A stretch of 64,000 nucleotides of DNA, taken from assembly GCF_000511385.1 (NCBI RefSeq), contig NC_023137.1, forward strand, positions 77,001-141,000, given 5' to 3'. The notes under the pieces are model-generated. The model did not search any database. It was given only the letters and a program-made list of their open reading frames with translations, and was not told where the DNA came from. The position numbers and the translations under genes are program-made. Shown here one piece after another: positions 24,882 through 34,217 of the stretch (the stretch's first letter is position 1; each line of letters opens with the position of its first letter). The stretch is from Phaeobacter gallaeciensis DSM 26640. GTDB taxonomy: Bacteria; Pseudomonadota; Alphaproteobacteria; Rhodobacterales; Rhodobacteraceae.

Positions 24882-25802
24882 CTATGCGCCCCCTTGCCAG
24901 CGATCCAGAATGTGACGACTGGTCATCAGATCCATATGGGCGCCACCGCCGTTCTTGAACAAGGTGATCCTGGCAGGGTCGAATTGGGGGAAGGCCGTCA
25001 GATCGTAGAAATCTGCCCGCACGTCATCGCGGCTGATCACTCCCTGTGCGAGAGGGATCTTGAATTCACCGATGTGATCTAAGGTGGTGTCGAAACTGTC
25101 GCAGTAGATGTCCGCGCGTTGCAACGCCTCATCATCGGCTTCGCGCATATCTGGACGGTAGGCGCCGATCAGGTTGAGGTGCTGACCGGGTCGCAACCAC
25201 GCGCCCTTGATGACAGGGGTGGAGGACATGGTGCAGGTCACGATGATATCTGCGGCACCTACAGCGGTTTCCAGATCGGTGGCAACTTTGGCGTTGGGAT
25301 AACGGTCGGCCAGCGCTTCGGCCTTCTCAGCGGTGCGGTTCCAGACGCGGATCTGGGCCTTGGGGTAGGCGGTGCCGAAGGCTTCGATCAGCGATGCGCC
25401 AACGGTTCCGGCCCCGACAATCAGGATCTCTCGGCTGTCAGGGTTGGCCAATCGCAGAGCGCCCAAAAGACTGTCCCCTGCGGTTTTCCATTTGGTCACC
25501 AGATGGAAATCGGCCAAGGCCTCCAGCATGCCGGACTGATCCGCATAGAGACAGACAGCGCCGTTGATCATTGGGTGACCCTGATCCGGGTTGCCGGGGA
25601 AGATTGTGGCGCTTTTGACCGCCAGACCCAGACCATCGATCCAGGCAGCGCGGTTTAGCAGCGTGTCTTTACCCCGGTAGAGGAAACTGTCGGTGACTTC
25701 GGCCTTTGGCAACTGGTGGCCTGCGGCAAGTGCGTCGCAGAATGAGAGCCAGTCAAGATTGGCTTCCCCCTGATCAAAAGGGATTTGCAGGATGGCGCTC
25801 AT
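24882..25802 (-). CDS. Ornithine cyclodeaminase/mu-crystallin family protein
   Basis: A 306-residue NAD(P)-dependent enzyme. The Rossmann motif is ILIVGAGTVGASLIEAF. The substrate-binding region has FLYRGKDTLLNRAAW, AVKSATIFPGNP and the VTKWKTAGDSLLGALRLA stretch. IGAYRPDMREAD replaces the usual GAD-type motif. The family includes ornithine cyclodeaminase, ketimine reductases and amino-acid dehydrogenases; the exact substrate cannot be assigned. Its ATG overlaps the HAD gene stop (ATGA), and a DMT exporter precedes the HAD gene, so the three form an operon. Confidence 0.87.
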   Translation of the reverse strand: MSAILQIPFDQGEANLDWLSFCDALAAGHQLPKAEVTDSFLYRGKDTLLNRAAWIDGLGLAVKSATIFPGNPDQGHPMINGAVCLYADQSGMLEALADFHLVTKWKTAGDSLLGALRLANPDSREILIVGAGTVGASLIEAFGTAYPKAQIRVWNRTAEKAEALADRYPNAKVATDLETAVGAADIIVTCTMSSTPVIKGAWLRPGQHLNLIGAYRPDMREADDEALQRADIYCDSFDTTLDHIGEFKIPLAQGVISRDDVRADFYDLTAFPQFDPARITLFKNGGGAHMDLMTSRHILDRWQGGA

Positions 25803-26419
25803 CGGGAGGCCTCCGCTGGCAGCAATCCTTCGGCAACCAGACGGTCCGCCCAGGTCTGAGGGTGGGTAAATAGATGGGTCTGCCAGCCACGTGCGGCGGC
25901 GGCTTCGATATTTTCGGGGCGGTCATCCGTGAAGAGAAGCTGTTCTGGTGCCACGCCCGTATCTCGCTCCAGATGGGCGTAGATCTCGCCCTCTGGTTTG
26001 ATGGTTTGCAGATGACCAGACACAAAGGCCTGATCGAATTCGTTGAAGAACGGGTAGGTGGTCTTTGCCAGCTCGAACGTGCCGACACCAAAATTGGTCA
26101 GCGCAAACACTGGCACGCCGCGCTCCCGCAGCGCGCGCATCAGGCGGACGGAGTGTGGGATTTCAGGGCTGGCCATCTGGAGCCAGCTGTCGTGCCAATG
26201 GCGAATTTCTTCAGCCCATTCCGGGTGTTGATCGGCAAGAGCGTAAACAGCGCCTCTGAAGTCCTCCCCCCGGTCTATGCCAAGGTTCATGCCATGCAGA
26301 TCGACCTCGTGAAACAATGCTTCGCGTCGAGCCTTGCCGATTTTGGCATCATAAAAACGCTCGGGCTCCCATTCGATCAGCACGCGGCCGATATCAAAAA
26401 CGACGGCTTGAATGGTCAT
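25799..26419 (-). CDS. HAD family hydrolase (YihX-like)
   Basis: A 206-residue haloacid-dehalogenase-fold protein. Motif I is VFDIGRVLIEW (nucleophile Asp, followed by a Gly rather than the second Asp of phosphatases), motif II lies in FALTNFG, and motif IV is LLFTDDRPENIEAA. The D-x-G motif I is typical of YihX-like HAD proteins. The start follows AGGAG, 12 bases after the DMT gene end, and its stop overlaps the ornithine cyclodeaminase start. It may dephosphorylate a small metabolite; the substrate is unknown. Confidence 0.87.
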   Translation of the reverse strand: MTIQAVVFDIGRVLIEWEPERFYDAKIGKARREALFHEVDLHGMNLGIDRGEDFRGAVYALADQHPEWAEEIRHWHDSWLQMASPEIPHSVRLMRALRERGVPVFALTNFGVGTFELAKTTYPFFNEFDQAFVSGHLQTIKPEGEIYAHLERDTGVAPEQLLFTDDRPENIEAAAARGWQTHLFTHPQTWADRLVAEGLLPAEASR

Positions 26420-26431
26420 CTTCAGGCTCTC

Positions 26432-27397
26432 CTATCCGGTGGAGCGCGGTCGCGGGCGTGGTGCCGGGCGACTGCGGCGGGTTTCGCGCCAGACTGAAAC
26501 AAGCCCGGCGCCAATGATCAAGGTTGATCCGATCCAGACCGGCCCGTCGGGCCATTCGTCAAATACCAATACCCCCCAGATCACGGCCATTGGCATGGCG
26601 ATATATTCGAATGGGGCGACGAGACCGGCCTCGCATTGGCGATAGGCCTGGCTGACGAGGTAGCCCCCGATCGACCCCGCCAGTCCCACGATCAGGAACA
26701 GGATCCAGTCCTGCGGCGCAGGCCAAATCCAGGCGCGCAGAATGAACTGTACCCCGGCGTTGTCAGAACTGGCAAAGCGCCCGTCGCCGGTTGTCAGCCC
26801 CACGAGGGTGCTCACCAGCAAGAAGCCCAACGTGGGATAAAAGGAGAGCGTTGCCGCCTTGTCCGCGCCGCCCGCACGTCGGGTCAGGACATGCAGCGTG
26901 GCGTAGCCGCAGGCCCCCAGAAACGGCAGGATCGCAGCGGGCTGAAAGGTGCCGGGACCGGGGCGCATGATGATCAGGATGCCGGCAAATCCAACGGCAA
27001 CCGCCATCCAACGCCAGGGGCCGACCCGTTCTTTCAGGAACAAAACCGACAGGCTGGTCACCACCAGTGGCGTGGCAAAGGCGATGGCCACCGCCTCAGC
27101 CATTGGCATGATCGCAAGACCGGTGAAGAAACAGAGGTTGGCAAACAGCACTGCGAGGCTACGCAGCAAATGCAGGCGCGGTTGACGCGTCCGCAGGATA
27201 GCGTAGCCGCCCTCCAGCGGGACGATCAGCACCAGCAAAACAACCATTGCCACCACGGAGCGCAGCATCACCACCTGATAGAGCGGGTAGTCCCCTGACA
27301 GAAACTTGAAGATGACGTCTATGATGGAAAAGCAGACAGCGGCCCCAATCGCGGCAAAGACGCCAAACAGCGATAGGCTGGCCGGTTGCTGCGTCAC
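26432..27397 (-). CDS. DMT family (EamA) transporter
   Basis: A 321-residue membrane protein with ten hydrophobic helices in two EamA repeats (GAAVCFSIIDVIFKFL, then FLGACGYATLHVLTRR). VLRSVVAMVVLL and FLKERVGPWRW are typical loops. Family members export amino acids or metabolites. It is the first gene of an operon with HAD and ornithine-cyclodeaminase-like genes, consistent with handling of an amino acid or related compound, but direction and substrate are not known. The C-terminus is Arg/Pro-rich. Confidence 0.88.
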   Translation of the reverse strand: MTQQPASLSLFGVFAAIGAAVCFSIIDVIFKFLSGDYPLYQVVMLRSVVAMVVLLVLIVPLEGGYAILRTRQPRLHLLRSLAVLFANLCFFTGLAIMPMAEAVAIAFATPLVVTSLSVLFLKERVGPWRWMAVAVGFAGILIIMRPGPGTFQPAAILPFLGACGYATLHVLTRRAGGADKAATLSFYPTLGFLLVSTLVGLTTGDGRFASSDNAGVQFILRAWIWPAPQDWILFLIVGLAGSIGGYLVSQAYRQCEAGLVAPFEYIAMPMAVIWGVLVFDEWPDGPVWIGSTLIIGAGLVSVWRETRRSRPAPRPRPRSTG

Positions 27398-27480
27398 ATC
27401 TGGTCCCCCTTGGACTGGTCTTCTTGCAATCAGTGACTTACCGCAGGGAAAAGGGCAAGGGGTGGCGAAGGTGGCGGCCG

Positions 27481-27933
27481 TCAGCTGTTTTGCGCGGCGC
27501 GGACCTCGCGTTCCAGCGCATCCAGAAATCGGGAGCGATCCGCCTTGGTAAACCCCTTGCCGCTGCCGCCTGCGCCAAGCGGATTGGCGGCGCGCAGGTC
27601 TGCCATCAGATCACGCATCGCCAGTTGCTGGCCGATGTTGGCTTCAGTGAAGCGTTCGCCATTGTGGCGCAGCACACGGGCGCCAGCCTCGATACATTTT
27701 GCGGCCAGCGGGATGTCACCGGTGACCACCACATCGCCCGCGCCACAGCGTTCAGCGATCCACATGTCTGCCACGTCGGCACCTTCTGACACGATCACCG
27801 TCTCCACCAGCGGGTTCTGTGACGGGCGTAGCCCGCCATTGGAGACCACGTACATGGTGACCTTATGGCGGGTTGCGACGCGCTCTGCCTCGGCTTTGAC
27901 CGGGCAGGCATCGGCGTCGATATAGAGTGCCAT
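27481..27933 (-). CDS. YaiI/YqxD family (DUF188) protein
   Basis: A 150-residue protein matching DUF188: [16 protein letters not shown] at the N-terminus, [46 protein letters not shown], and the C-terminal [20 protein letters not shown]. The fold is PIN-like. Its ATG shares a base with the sthA stop (TAATG), so it is cotranslated with sthA. The molecular role is unknown, though the conserved acidic residues suggest a nuclease-like activity. Confidence 0.92.
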   Translation of the reverse strand: MALYIDADACPVKAEAERVATRHKVTMYVVSNGGLRPSQNPLVETVIVSEGADVADMWIAERCGAGDVVVTGDIPLAAKCIEAGARVLRHNGERFTEANIGQQLAMRDLMADLRAANPLGAGGSGKGFTKADRSRFLDALEREVRAAQNS

Positions 27934-29426
27934 TACTCCGCAGCCTTGGTTGGCTTTGCCTTGGCTGTCGATTTACCCTTGGCGGCGGGCTTGGGTTTCT
28001 CCGCGTCTGATTTCTTCACCTTGAATTCATCAGGGATGGGCATCCGGTTGAAGGCATCAAGGCCGGCGATCTTGTATGCCTCGGCCAGGGTTGGGTAGTT
28101 GAAGGTGTTCTGAACGAAATAGTCCACCGTGCCTTTGAGGTTCAGAACCGCCTGCGCAATGTGGATCAGCTCGGTCGCACCTTCGCCGACGATCTGGACG
28201 CCCAGAACCCGGCGGGTTTTGAGGGAGAACAGCATTTTCAGCATGCCGTGCTCCAGCCCCATGATGTGCCCGCGTGAGGTTTCGCGGAAGCGGGCGATGC
28301 CGATCTCATAGGGGATGCCCCGTTCCTGCAATTCCTCCTCCGACATGCCGCAGGTGGACATTTCGGGGACCGAGTAGATCCCGTAGGGGAACCAGGGGCT
28401 TTCCGGCAGGGTGGGCGTTTCCAGTGCGTGACAGGCGGCAACCCGGCCCTGTTGCAGTGAGGTTGAGGCCAGCGAGGGATGTCCGATCACGTCGCCGGTG
28501 GCATAGATATGCGGCACGGTGGTCTGGTAGGATTTGCGATCCACGCTGAGGCGACCGCGATGATCCGTCTCCAATCCGACCGCTTCAAGGTTCAGCGCCT
28601 CGGTGTTGCCCATACGGCCCGCTGCAAACAGCAACATGTCGCCGCGTACATGGCGCCCATTCTCGAGGCTGACCTCGATATGGCTGCCCTCATCCTCAAT
28701 CTTGGTGATGGCCGAGCCAAGCCGCAGATCGACACCGTTTTCGCGGATCTGATGGGTGAAATCCTGGATCAGCGTGCTGTCGATGAAATCAAGGAAGGTG
28801 TCGCGCGGCTCAATCAAGGTTACGCGCACGTCAAGGGCGGAGAACATGGTGGCATATTCAACGCCGATCACGCCCGCACCAACGACGACCAGTGAGCGGG
28901 GGATTTCCTCCATCTCAAGGAATTCATCGCCATCCACCACGGTTTTGCCGTTGAAAGGCACGTAGTCCGGGCGATAGGTCCGCGTGCCGGTGGCGATCAG
29001 GAATTTTTCGCCAGTCACACGGGTGGTATCACCTGCCTCGGTTGCGACTTCGACCTCGTTCGGGCCGACAAAACGGGCCAGGCCGGGCAGAACCTCGACG
29101 TGATTGCGGTTGAACTGGTGTTCCAGCACGTCGACCTCATGGTCGAGCGTCATATGCAGGCGGGCCTTCAGATCCTCGGCCTGAATCTGATCTTTGACCC
29201 GGTAGGCACGTCCATAGAAACTGCGCTCGCGCCAGCCGGAGAGGTTCAGAACGGTTTCACGCAGGGTTTTGGACGGGACGGTGCCGGTGTGGACCGAGAC
29301 ACCGCCCAGCCGGTCCTTACGGTCGATCACCAGCACGCGTCGGTGCAGTTTACCGGCCTGAATAGCCGCAGTCCGCCCAGAGGGACCGGAGCCGATAATG
29401 ATGAGGTCGTAGTTGTAGTCTGTCAT
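27933..29426 (-). CDS. sthA: Soluble pyridine nucleotide transhydrogenase (Si-specific)
   Basis: A 497-residue flavoprotein. The FAD motif is [19 protein letters not shown], the NAD motif [15 protein letters not shown], and the second FAD motif YATGDVIG. The redox-cysteine position reads [12 protein letters not shown], lacking the disulfide, as is normal for SthA and unlike lipoamide dehydrogenase. It re-equilibrates NADPH and NADH. The last 30 or so residues form a Lys/Ala/Pro-rich tail ([16 protein letters not shown] and on) not present in the roughly 466-residue E. coli enzyme. It starts 3 bases after fghA. Confidence 0.93.
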   Translation of the reverse strand: MTDYNYDLIIIGSGPSGRTAAIQAGKLHRRVLVIDRKDRLGGVSVHTGTVPSKTLRETVLNLSGWRERSFYGRAYRVKDQIQAEDLKARLHMTLDHEVDVLEHQFNRNHVEVLPGLARFVGPNEVEVATEAGDTTRVTGEKFLIATGTRTYRPDYVPFNGKTVVDGDEFLEMEEIPRSLVVVGAGVIGVEYATMFSALDVRVTLIEPRDTFLDFIDSTLIQDFTHQIRENGVDLRLGSAITKIEDEGSHIEVSLENGRHVRGDMLLFAAGRMGNTEALNLEAVGLETDHRGRLSVDRKSYQTTVPHIYATGDVIGHPSLASTSLQQGRVAACHALETPTLPESPWFPYGIYSVPEMSTCGMSEEELQERGIPYEIGIARFRETSRGHIMGLEHGMLKMLFSLKTRRVLGVQIVGEGATELIHIAQAVLNLKGTVDYFVQNTFNYPTLAEAYKIAGLDAFNRMPIPDEFKVKKSDAEKPKPAAKGKSTAKAKPTKAAE

Positions 29427-29429
29427 GGT

Positions 29430-30263
29430 TCAGCCCCGGTACAGCGCTTCGGCATGGAAGGAGACATGATCCTCCATGAAGGTGGAGACGAAGAAATAGC
29501 TGTGATCATATCCCGGCTGCATCCGCACTACGGCCTGTTGGCGGCGGCTCGCTGCGGCCTGTGCCAGAGTTTCGGGTTTTAGCAGATCAAGGAATTGATC
29601 GGATGTGCCGGTGTCGATCAACACAGGCCCGTCAAAGCCGCTGTCCTGCATCATCAGGGTTGCATCGTGACGCGCCCATGTCGCTTCGTCTGCACCTAGG
29701 TATGCGGTCAGCTGTTTGCGGCCCCAATCGCTGGCAGTGGGGTTGCAGATCGGTGCGAAGGCCGACACGGACCGGAACCGGCCGGGCAGGTTCATTGCCA
29801 TCGTCAGCGCGCCGTGTCCCCCCATGGAATGGCCGGTGATCGACTGGCGGTCCATATCCAGTGCAAACTGCTCCCCCAGGAGGGCAGGCAGTTCTTCGGT
29901 GATATAGTCCCACATCTGGAAATGCGAAGCCCAGGGGTCCTGCGTGGCATTCACGTAGAAACCTGCGCCCTGACCCAGATCGTAAGCTTCGTCATCGGCG
30001 ACACCTTCACCGCGCGGGGAGGTGTCGGGGAACACCATCGCTATGCCTTGTTCTGCACACCAGGCTTGCGCCCCGGCCTTGGTCATTGCGTTTTCATGGG
30101 TGCAGGTCAGCCCCGACAGATACCACAGCAGTGGCACCGGACCGTCGGCGACCTCCTCCGGCAGGAACAGCCCAAAGGTCATGTCGCAATTGGTGCTGCT
30201 GCTGGCATGGCGATAGACGCCTTGCACGCCTCCGAAGGCGGCATTTTTCGAGACGGTTTCCAT
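29430..30263 (-). CDS. fghA: S-formylglutathione hydrolase
   Basis: A 277-residue alpha/beta hydrolase of the esterase D family. The nucleophile is Ser146 in TGHSMGGHGAL; YLSGLTCTHENAM, FPDTSPRG and PGYDHSYFF (catalytic His) are conserved. It hydrolyses S-formylglutathione to formate and glutathione in glutathione-dependent formaldehyde oxidation. The ATG at 30263 follows AAAGGAG. It heads an operon with sthA and DUF188; linking formaldehyde oxidation with NAD(P)H balance is plausible. No formaldehyde dehydrogenase is in the window. Confidence 0.95.
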   Translation of the reverse strand: METVSKNAAFGGVQGVYRHASSSTNCDMTFGLFLPEEVADGPVPLLWYLSGLTCTHENAMTKAGAQAWCAEQGIAMVFPDTSPRGEGVADDEAYDLGQGAGFYVNATQDPWASHFQMWDYITEELPALLGEQFALDMDRQSITGHSMGGHGALTMAMNLPGRFRSVSAFAPICNPTASDWGRKQLTAYLGADEATWARHDATLMMQDSGFDGPVLIDTGTSDQFLDLLKPETLAQAAASRRQQAVVRMQPGYDHSYFFVSTFMEDHVSFHAEALYRG

Positions 30264-30460
30264 GGGGCGACTCCTTTGTTCCTTGTTGGTCTATCGCTAC
30301 CTGTGGTCAGCCATAGCGTCCAGTGACTGCGCGTCTGCGGTTCTTGTTTTTGCGACATATGATTGCAAAAACCTGAAGACGGCGGCGGATTACTGGTTCT
30401 GGAAGCTGTTTCGATACGGCTCAGCTCCGTTCAGTTGAAGCCACATGCTTCAGGTCGAGC

Positions 30461-31399
30461 CTATGGCAGGGCGAGGGCCGAAACCCAGGCGATCACTAGC
30501 GGCAATGTCAGGATCGAGAGCGTGGTGGACAACAAGATCGCGGCAGAGGCGCGGTGCGGTGCAACACCGTAATGCTGAGCAAGCATATAGACATTGCCGG
30601 CAACGGGCAGCGCGGCAGCAGCGATGGCAACACCGGCGGCATAGGGATCCACCGGGATCAGCAGAAGAACGCAAATCGCGACGCAGGCGGGGTGTAGGAC
30701 GAGTTTGGCAAAGCTGAGCCAGCTTGCGATCTGGACCCGCTCGGCGGATTTCGATGCCAAAGAAGCCCCAATCGCAAAGAGTGCGCCCGGCGTTGCGGCA
30801 TCGCCGAGAAGCGCCAGAAACGCATTGGCAGGCGTCGGAATCGGCAGGGCCAGAGCGGACCATATCAACCCGGCACAAATTGACAGGATCATCGGGTTCT
30901 GCAGCAGCCCTCGCCCAACCAGCCGAAGCGTATCGCTGCCGAACCCGCTGCCGCGCCCGATGTTGATCAGAACCACGATTAGGGAGGAAAACACCACCAG
31001 ATCTACGCTGAGGATCAGCATCATTGGCCCTACTGAGGCAGGACCGAACAGCAGGACCATCATTGGCAGGCCAAGAAAGCCGACATTGCCGATCGCCGCG
31101 CATTGCGCCTCAACCGCAGCGGTCTGCATATCGAGACGCCGCAGAAGTGCGACTAGCGTGGTCAGGATATAGACTGCCATCGTGCCCAGCAGGTAACCGA
31201 GGATCAGCCGGGGGTCGAAGATCTCGGAGAAGGACAGATTGGCTGCAAACCGAAAAATCATCGCTGACAATGGGAAGTAAAAGACGAATTTGGTCAGGCT
31301 CGCAGTCGCCTCCTCGGAGAAGAAACGGCTGCGCCCGGCCATGTATCCAAGGCCAATTATTGCGAAAAATGGCAGTGTTCTCAGAAATATCTCGAGCAT
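30461..31399 (-). CDS. AEC family transporter
   Basis: A 312-residue membrane protein with ten hydrophobic helices. LEIFLRTLPFFAIIGLGYMAGR at the start and IGNVGFLGLPMM are typical of the auxin-efflux-carrier (AEC) family, which exports or imports organic anions in bacteria. The frame is open upstream to 31489, but the family begins at the ATG at 31399. It is divergent from the TetR gene across a gap of about 300 bases. The C-terminal LPLVIAWVSALALP is hydrophobic to the end. Confidence 0.87.
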   Translation of the reverse strand: MLEIFLRTLPFFAIIGLGYMAGRSRFFSEEATASLTKFVFYFPLSAMIFRFAANLSFSEIFDPRLILGYLLGTMAVYILTTLVALLRRLDMQTAAVEAQCAAIGNVGFLGLPMMVLLFGPASVGPMMLILSVDLVVFSSLIVVLINIGRGSGFGSDTLRLVGRGLLQNPMILSICAGLIWSALALPIPTPANAFLALLGDAATPGALFAIGASLASKSAERVQIASWLSFAKLVLHPACVAICVLLLIPVDPYAAGVAIAAAALPVAGNVYMLAQHYGVAPHRASAAILLSTTLSILTLPLVIAWVSALALP

Positions 31400-31702
31400 C
31401 ACCGCAATTGGTAACCTGAATTGACCAACGCGGAAAGAGGGTTCTGCCTCCGCATGGCTTGAGTGTTCGGCCTGTCCTCGAAACGCCATGCCCGTGGGCC
31501 GCTGGTGGCCGAGCCGACCTCCCTGTCGCTACGTTCTGAGGGTAAGTTTATTTCACTTGAGCGTGCGGAGCGCTAACTCACAGGCTATCAAAGTGTTACA
31601 GGTGGGTGTGAGGCGATGCTTGACCTCATTTGCGAATGTGTAGATTTGGCTCCAGATCTGCGACATATCAGGTCGCGCGCGACGCCACAGCAGAGAGTAT
31701 GG
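31400..31702. other. Gap between AEC transporter and TetR regulator
   Basis: A 303-base divergent gap. It should hold promoters for both genes. I see only weak short symmetry (TGAGCG near 31560, CTCA near 31578) and an AT-rich patch at 31543-31557. There is no hairpin terminator, tRNA or reading frame with family similarity. Confidence 0.35.
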
Positions 31703-32347
31703 ATGAACCAGCCAGCCGCCATTCCCCGTAAGGGCCGAAAATACGATCAGGTGCTTCAGGGCGCGCGGGATGTATTCATGGCCCATGGGTTCGAAGGCGC
31801 CAGCGTTGATGATATTGCCCGCAAGGCGGGTGTCTCCAAGGCGACGCTCTACAGTTATTTTCCTGACAAGCGGCTGCTGTTTATGGAGGTTGCTCGCCAT
31901 GGCTGCGCCCGTCAAGCGGACACTGCGGTGACTATTGCGTCTGGCTGCTGCGATCCTGAGACGGCGCTGCGCGAGGCGGGCCATCATATACTTTCAGTGA
32001 TCCTGTCGGAGTTCGGCGTGAAGATGTTTCGGATCTGTGTTGCCGAGGCGGACAGGTTTCCCGACCTGGGGCGGCGGTTTTACGAAAGCGGGCCTGCGAC
32101 CATTCGGGCCCAGCTGCGAGAGTATCTTGCGGAGGCGACGTCGCGCAGGCAATTGCGGATCGACGATCTGGATCTGGCTGCGGATCAGTTTGCCGAGCTG
32201 TGTCGGGCAGATATGTTCTTGCGTTTGCTCTTCAATATCGAAGCTGAGATCGGACCGCAGGAGCGGGAACGGGTGGTGGATGCGGCGATCACTACGTTTC
32301 TGGCCCGCTATGGCGTGCCTGCTGCGACTGAGGAAACGACCCGGTGA
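31703..32347 (+). CDS. TetR/AcrR family transcriptional regulator
   Basis: A 214-residue regulator. The helix-turn-helix is clear: GARDVFMAHGFEGASVDDIARKAGVSKATLYSYFPDKRLLF. The C-terminal domain resembles AefR-like ligand domains (FGVKMFRICVAEADRFPDLGRRFYESGP). I place the start at ATG 31703; the longer frame from 31616 has no similarity. It is divergent from the AEC transporter and may control it, and is convergent with the cytochrome c' gene. Confidence 0.9.
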   Translation: MNQPAAIPRKGRKYDQVLQGARDVFMAHGFEGASVDDIARKAGVSKATLYSYFPDKRLLFMEVARHGCARQADTAVTIASGCCDPETALREAGHHILSVILSEFGVKMFRICVAEADRFPDLGRRFYESGPATIRAQLREYLAEATSRRQLRIDDLDLAADQFAELCRADMFLRLLFNIEAEIGPQERERVVDAAITTFLARYGVPAATEETTR

Positions 32348-32353
32348 TTACCC

Positions 32354-32902
32354 CTAGTGGGTGGTGAATTCCCTTGGCGTATCCCGATAGATCTGGTGAC
32401 AATTGTGGCAGGCAGAGATCAGCCTTGGCAAGCTGCGTCTTAGACCTGAGACGGAGCGGATATTCAGGGCCTTCGCGGCTTTTTCAGCATCATCGGCATG
32501 GCGTTTGAAATCAGCCCAGTTCGTCCAGATGCCACCGCGCGCGTGGGACGAGAGATCTGTCACGTCGCGGCGAAAATGGCGTGAAATGCGGCGTGTCGAC
32601 CGGATCAGGCTGCGGCGCGCGGCACGGGCGCCGGACCGATCAAACGCGATATAGTCCCGCGTCAGTGCAGTGAGATCCTGAAGCGCCTTTTTCTGACTGC
32701 TCATCAGGGCGATGCGCTGGGCAACATATTTGTTCGGTGCGGGGCTTTCTGCCTCAACCTTGCCTGCGAGCAACAGCAATGCCGTCATCAGCAATAGGCC
32801 ACTCAGCACCGCAAACAGAGGCATCAGAAATTGGCAGGTGTTAGGAGACGCTGTGACGACCCGCGCCGGGTGGGTGCTGTCCTTTGTCAGGTGAGGTGCC
32901 AT
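32354..32902 (-). CDS. Cytochrome c' family protein
   Basis: A 182-residue protein with one c-type haem site at the C-terminus (ACHNCHQIYR) and the four-helix pattern of cytochrome c' (QRIALMSSQKKAL, GGIWTNWADF). The hydrophobic segment at about residues 25-48 is a signal or anchor; it is followed by EAESPAPN, so cleavage is possible. The ATG at 32902 is preferred over the upstream TTG at 32935. Cytochromes c' bind NO and similar gases in the periplasm. The Arg content around residues 85-115 is unusually high. Confidence 0.82.
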   Translation of the reverse strand: MAPHLTKDSTHPARVVTASPNTCQFLMPLFAVLSGLLLMTALLLLAGKVEAESPAPNKYVAQRIALMSSQKKALQDLTALTRDYIAFDRSGARAARRSLIRSTRRISRHFRRDVTDLSSHARGGIWTNWADFKRHADDAEKAAKALNIRSVSGLRRSLPRLISACHNCHQIYRDTPREFTTH

Positions 32903-33065
32903 CGCCTGCTGTTTCCCTAGCCAGATGTGTCGCAATGCGTTCAGATTAGGCGGATCGGGTTAGATCGCGGTTAATGCGTAAACAGACTTCCAACAGCGAA
33001 CACTTCGACAGCGGGCGAAATGTTTGTACTGGGCCTGATCCCAGACGCTGGGTTAGTCTCTGTTC

Positions 33066-33767
33066 ATGAGTACGCCACGATTTGATATTCTGGGCCAGGC
33101 CCTGGCCGATGCCAGCCGTACCCGTATGTTGTGTGAATTGCTGGATGGACGGTCCTACACCAACAAGGAACTGGCCTCAGCCGCAGGTGTCACCCCGCCC
33201 ACTGCCACCGCGCATTTGCAGATGTTGCAGTCCGCAGGTCTGGTGGTGGCCGAAAAGCGCGGGCGCTGTGTGTTTCACCGTTTGGCCAGTGCGGAGGTGG
33301 CCCATACCCTCGAACAGCTGGCCTCGATTGCGCCGTCGGATCATCTGCAGCGTGCTCAGCAGCGCAAGGCGGGTCAGTTGGCACCGCTGCGCAGTTGCTA
33401 CGACCATTTTGCGGGCCCGCTGGCTGTGGCGATGACTGTACGTTTTCTTGAACTGGGCCTTTTGGTTGAGCACAACGGCGGGTTTGAGGTGATCCCGGCG
33501 GCTGAATGGGACAGGCTTGGCGTGGTGCTGCCGGGTCGACCAGGGCGGCAGCCATTTGCCCGCCCTTGTATGGACTGGACGGAACGGCGTCTGCATATCT
33601 CAGGTGCTTTAGGGCGTCAGTTGCTGTCCCACGCGCTGGACGCGGGGTGGGTGAAGCGTCAGCCTGTCAAACGGGGCTTGTTACTGACGACGCCCGGTCG
33701 CGCGGCATTTGAGCAGATCATTGGTCTGGATACGCGGTCTGTCGTGCCCGAACTGTCGCCGTCCTGA
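33066..33767 (+). CDS. ArsR-type helix-turn-helix regulator
   Basis: A 233-residue protein. The N-terminal winged helix (ILGQALADASRTRMLCELL, NKELASAAGVTPPTATAHL, SAGLVVAEKRGRCVFHRLA) is ArsR-type. A second half of about 130 residues has LRSCYDHFAGPLAVAM and MDWTERRLHISGALGRQLL. This CYDHxAG plus DWTERRxH pattern recurs in an alphaproteobacterial/actinobacterial regulator group. The conserved Cys and His residues may bind metal or sense redox. No target gene is adjacent except DUF2794 downstream. Confidence 0.85.
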   Translation: MSTPRFDILGQALADASRTRMLCELLDGRSYTNKELASAAGVTPPTATAHLQMLQSAGLVVAEKRGRCVFHRLASAEVAHTLEQLASIAPSDHLQRAQQRKAGQLAPLRSCYDHFAGPLAVAMTVRFLELGLLVEHNGGFEVIPAAEWDRLGVVLPGRPGRQPFARPCMDWTERRLHISGALGRQLLSHALDAGWVKRQPVKRGLLLTTPGRAAFEQIIGLDTRSVVPELSPS

Positions 33768-33835
33768 GGGCGGCGCGGTACGGATGATTAGCAATAATGC
33801 TTGATTTACGGGCTGTTTGGCGCGACCCTGCTGAT

Positions 33836-34180
33836 ATGAGCTTTGACCAAGTGCAGCCCTTCGCATCGTTTTCTGACCCGCAGCAGGTTGCCTTTCACCG
33901 TACCGAACTTTCGGTGATCCTGTCGCTTTATGGTCGTATGGTTGCAGCCGGGGAATGGCGGGACTACGGCATTTCTACTCTGCGGGATCTGGCGGTATTT
34001 TCAGTGTTTCGCCGCACGGCTGAGCACCCATTGTACCGAATTGAAAAGCGGCCCAAGTTGCGCAACCGGCAAGGACAATACGCGGTTGTCGGCATGGATG
34101 GCCAGATCCTGAAACGTGGACATGATCTGCGAATGGTGCTGCGTGTGCTTGAGCGTAAGCTGATCAGATCAGTGACATGA
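33836..34180 (+). CDS. DUF2794 family protein
   Basis: A 114-residue protein with VAFHRTELSVILSLYGRMVAAGEWRDYGI and RRTAEHPLYRIEKRPKLRNRQGQY, the DUF2794 core. I recognise the family as widespread in alphaproteobacteria; the function is unknown. ATG 33836 gives the usual length; an in-frame ATG at 33797 adds 13 residues. Neither has a strong ribosome-binding site. It is convergent with the NlpC/P60 gene. Confidence 0.85.
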   Translation: MSFDQVQPFASFSDPQQVAFHRTELSVILSLYGRMVAAGEWRDYGISTLRDLAVFSVFRRTAEHPLYRIEKRPKLRNRQGQYAVVGMDGQILKRGHDLRMVLRVLERKLIRSVT

Positions 34181-34217
34181 CGGCCTGATACGCGTTAGCA
34201 CGGGGGCAGGCTGCGCC

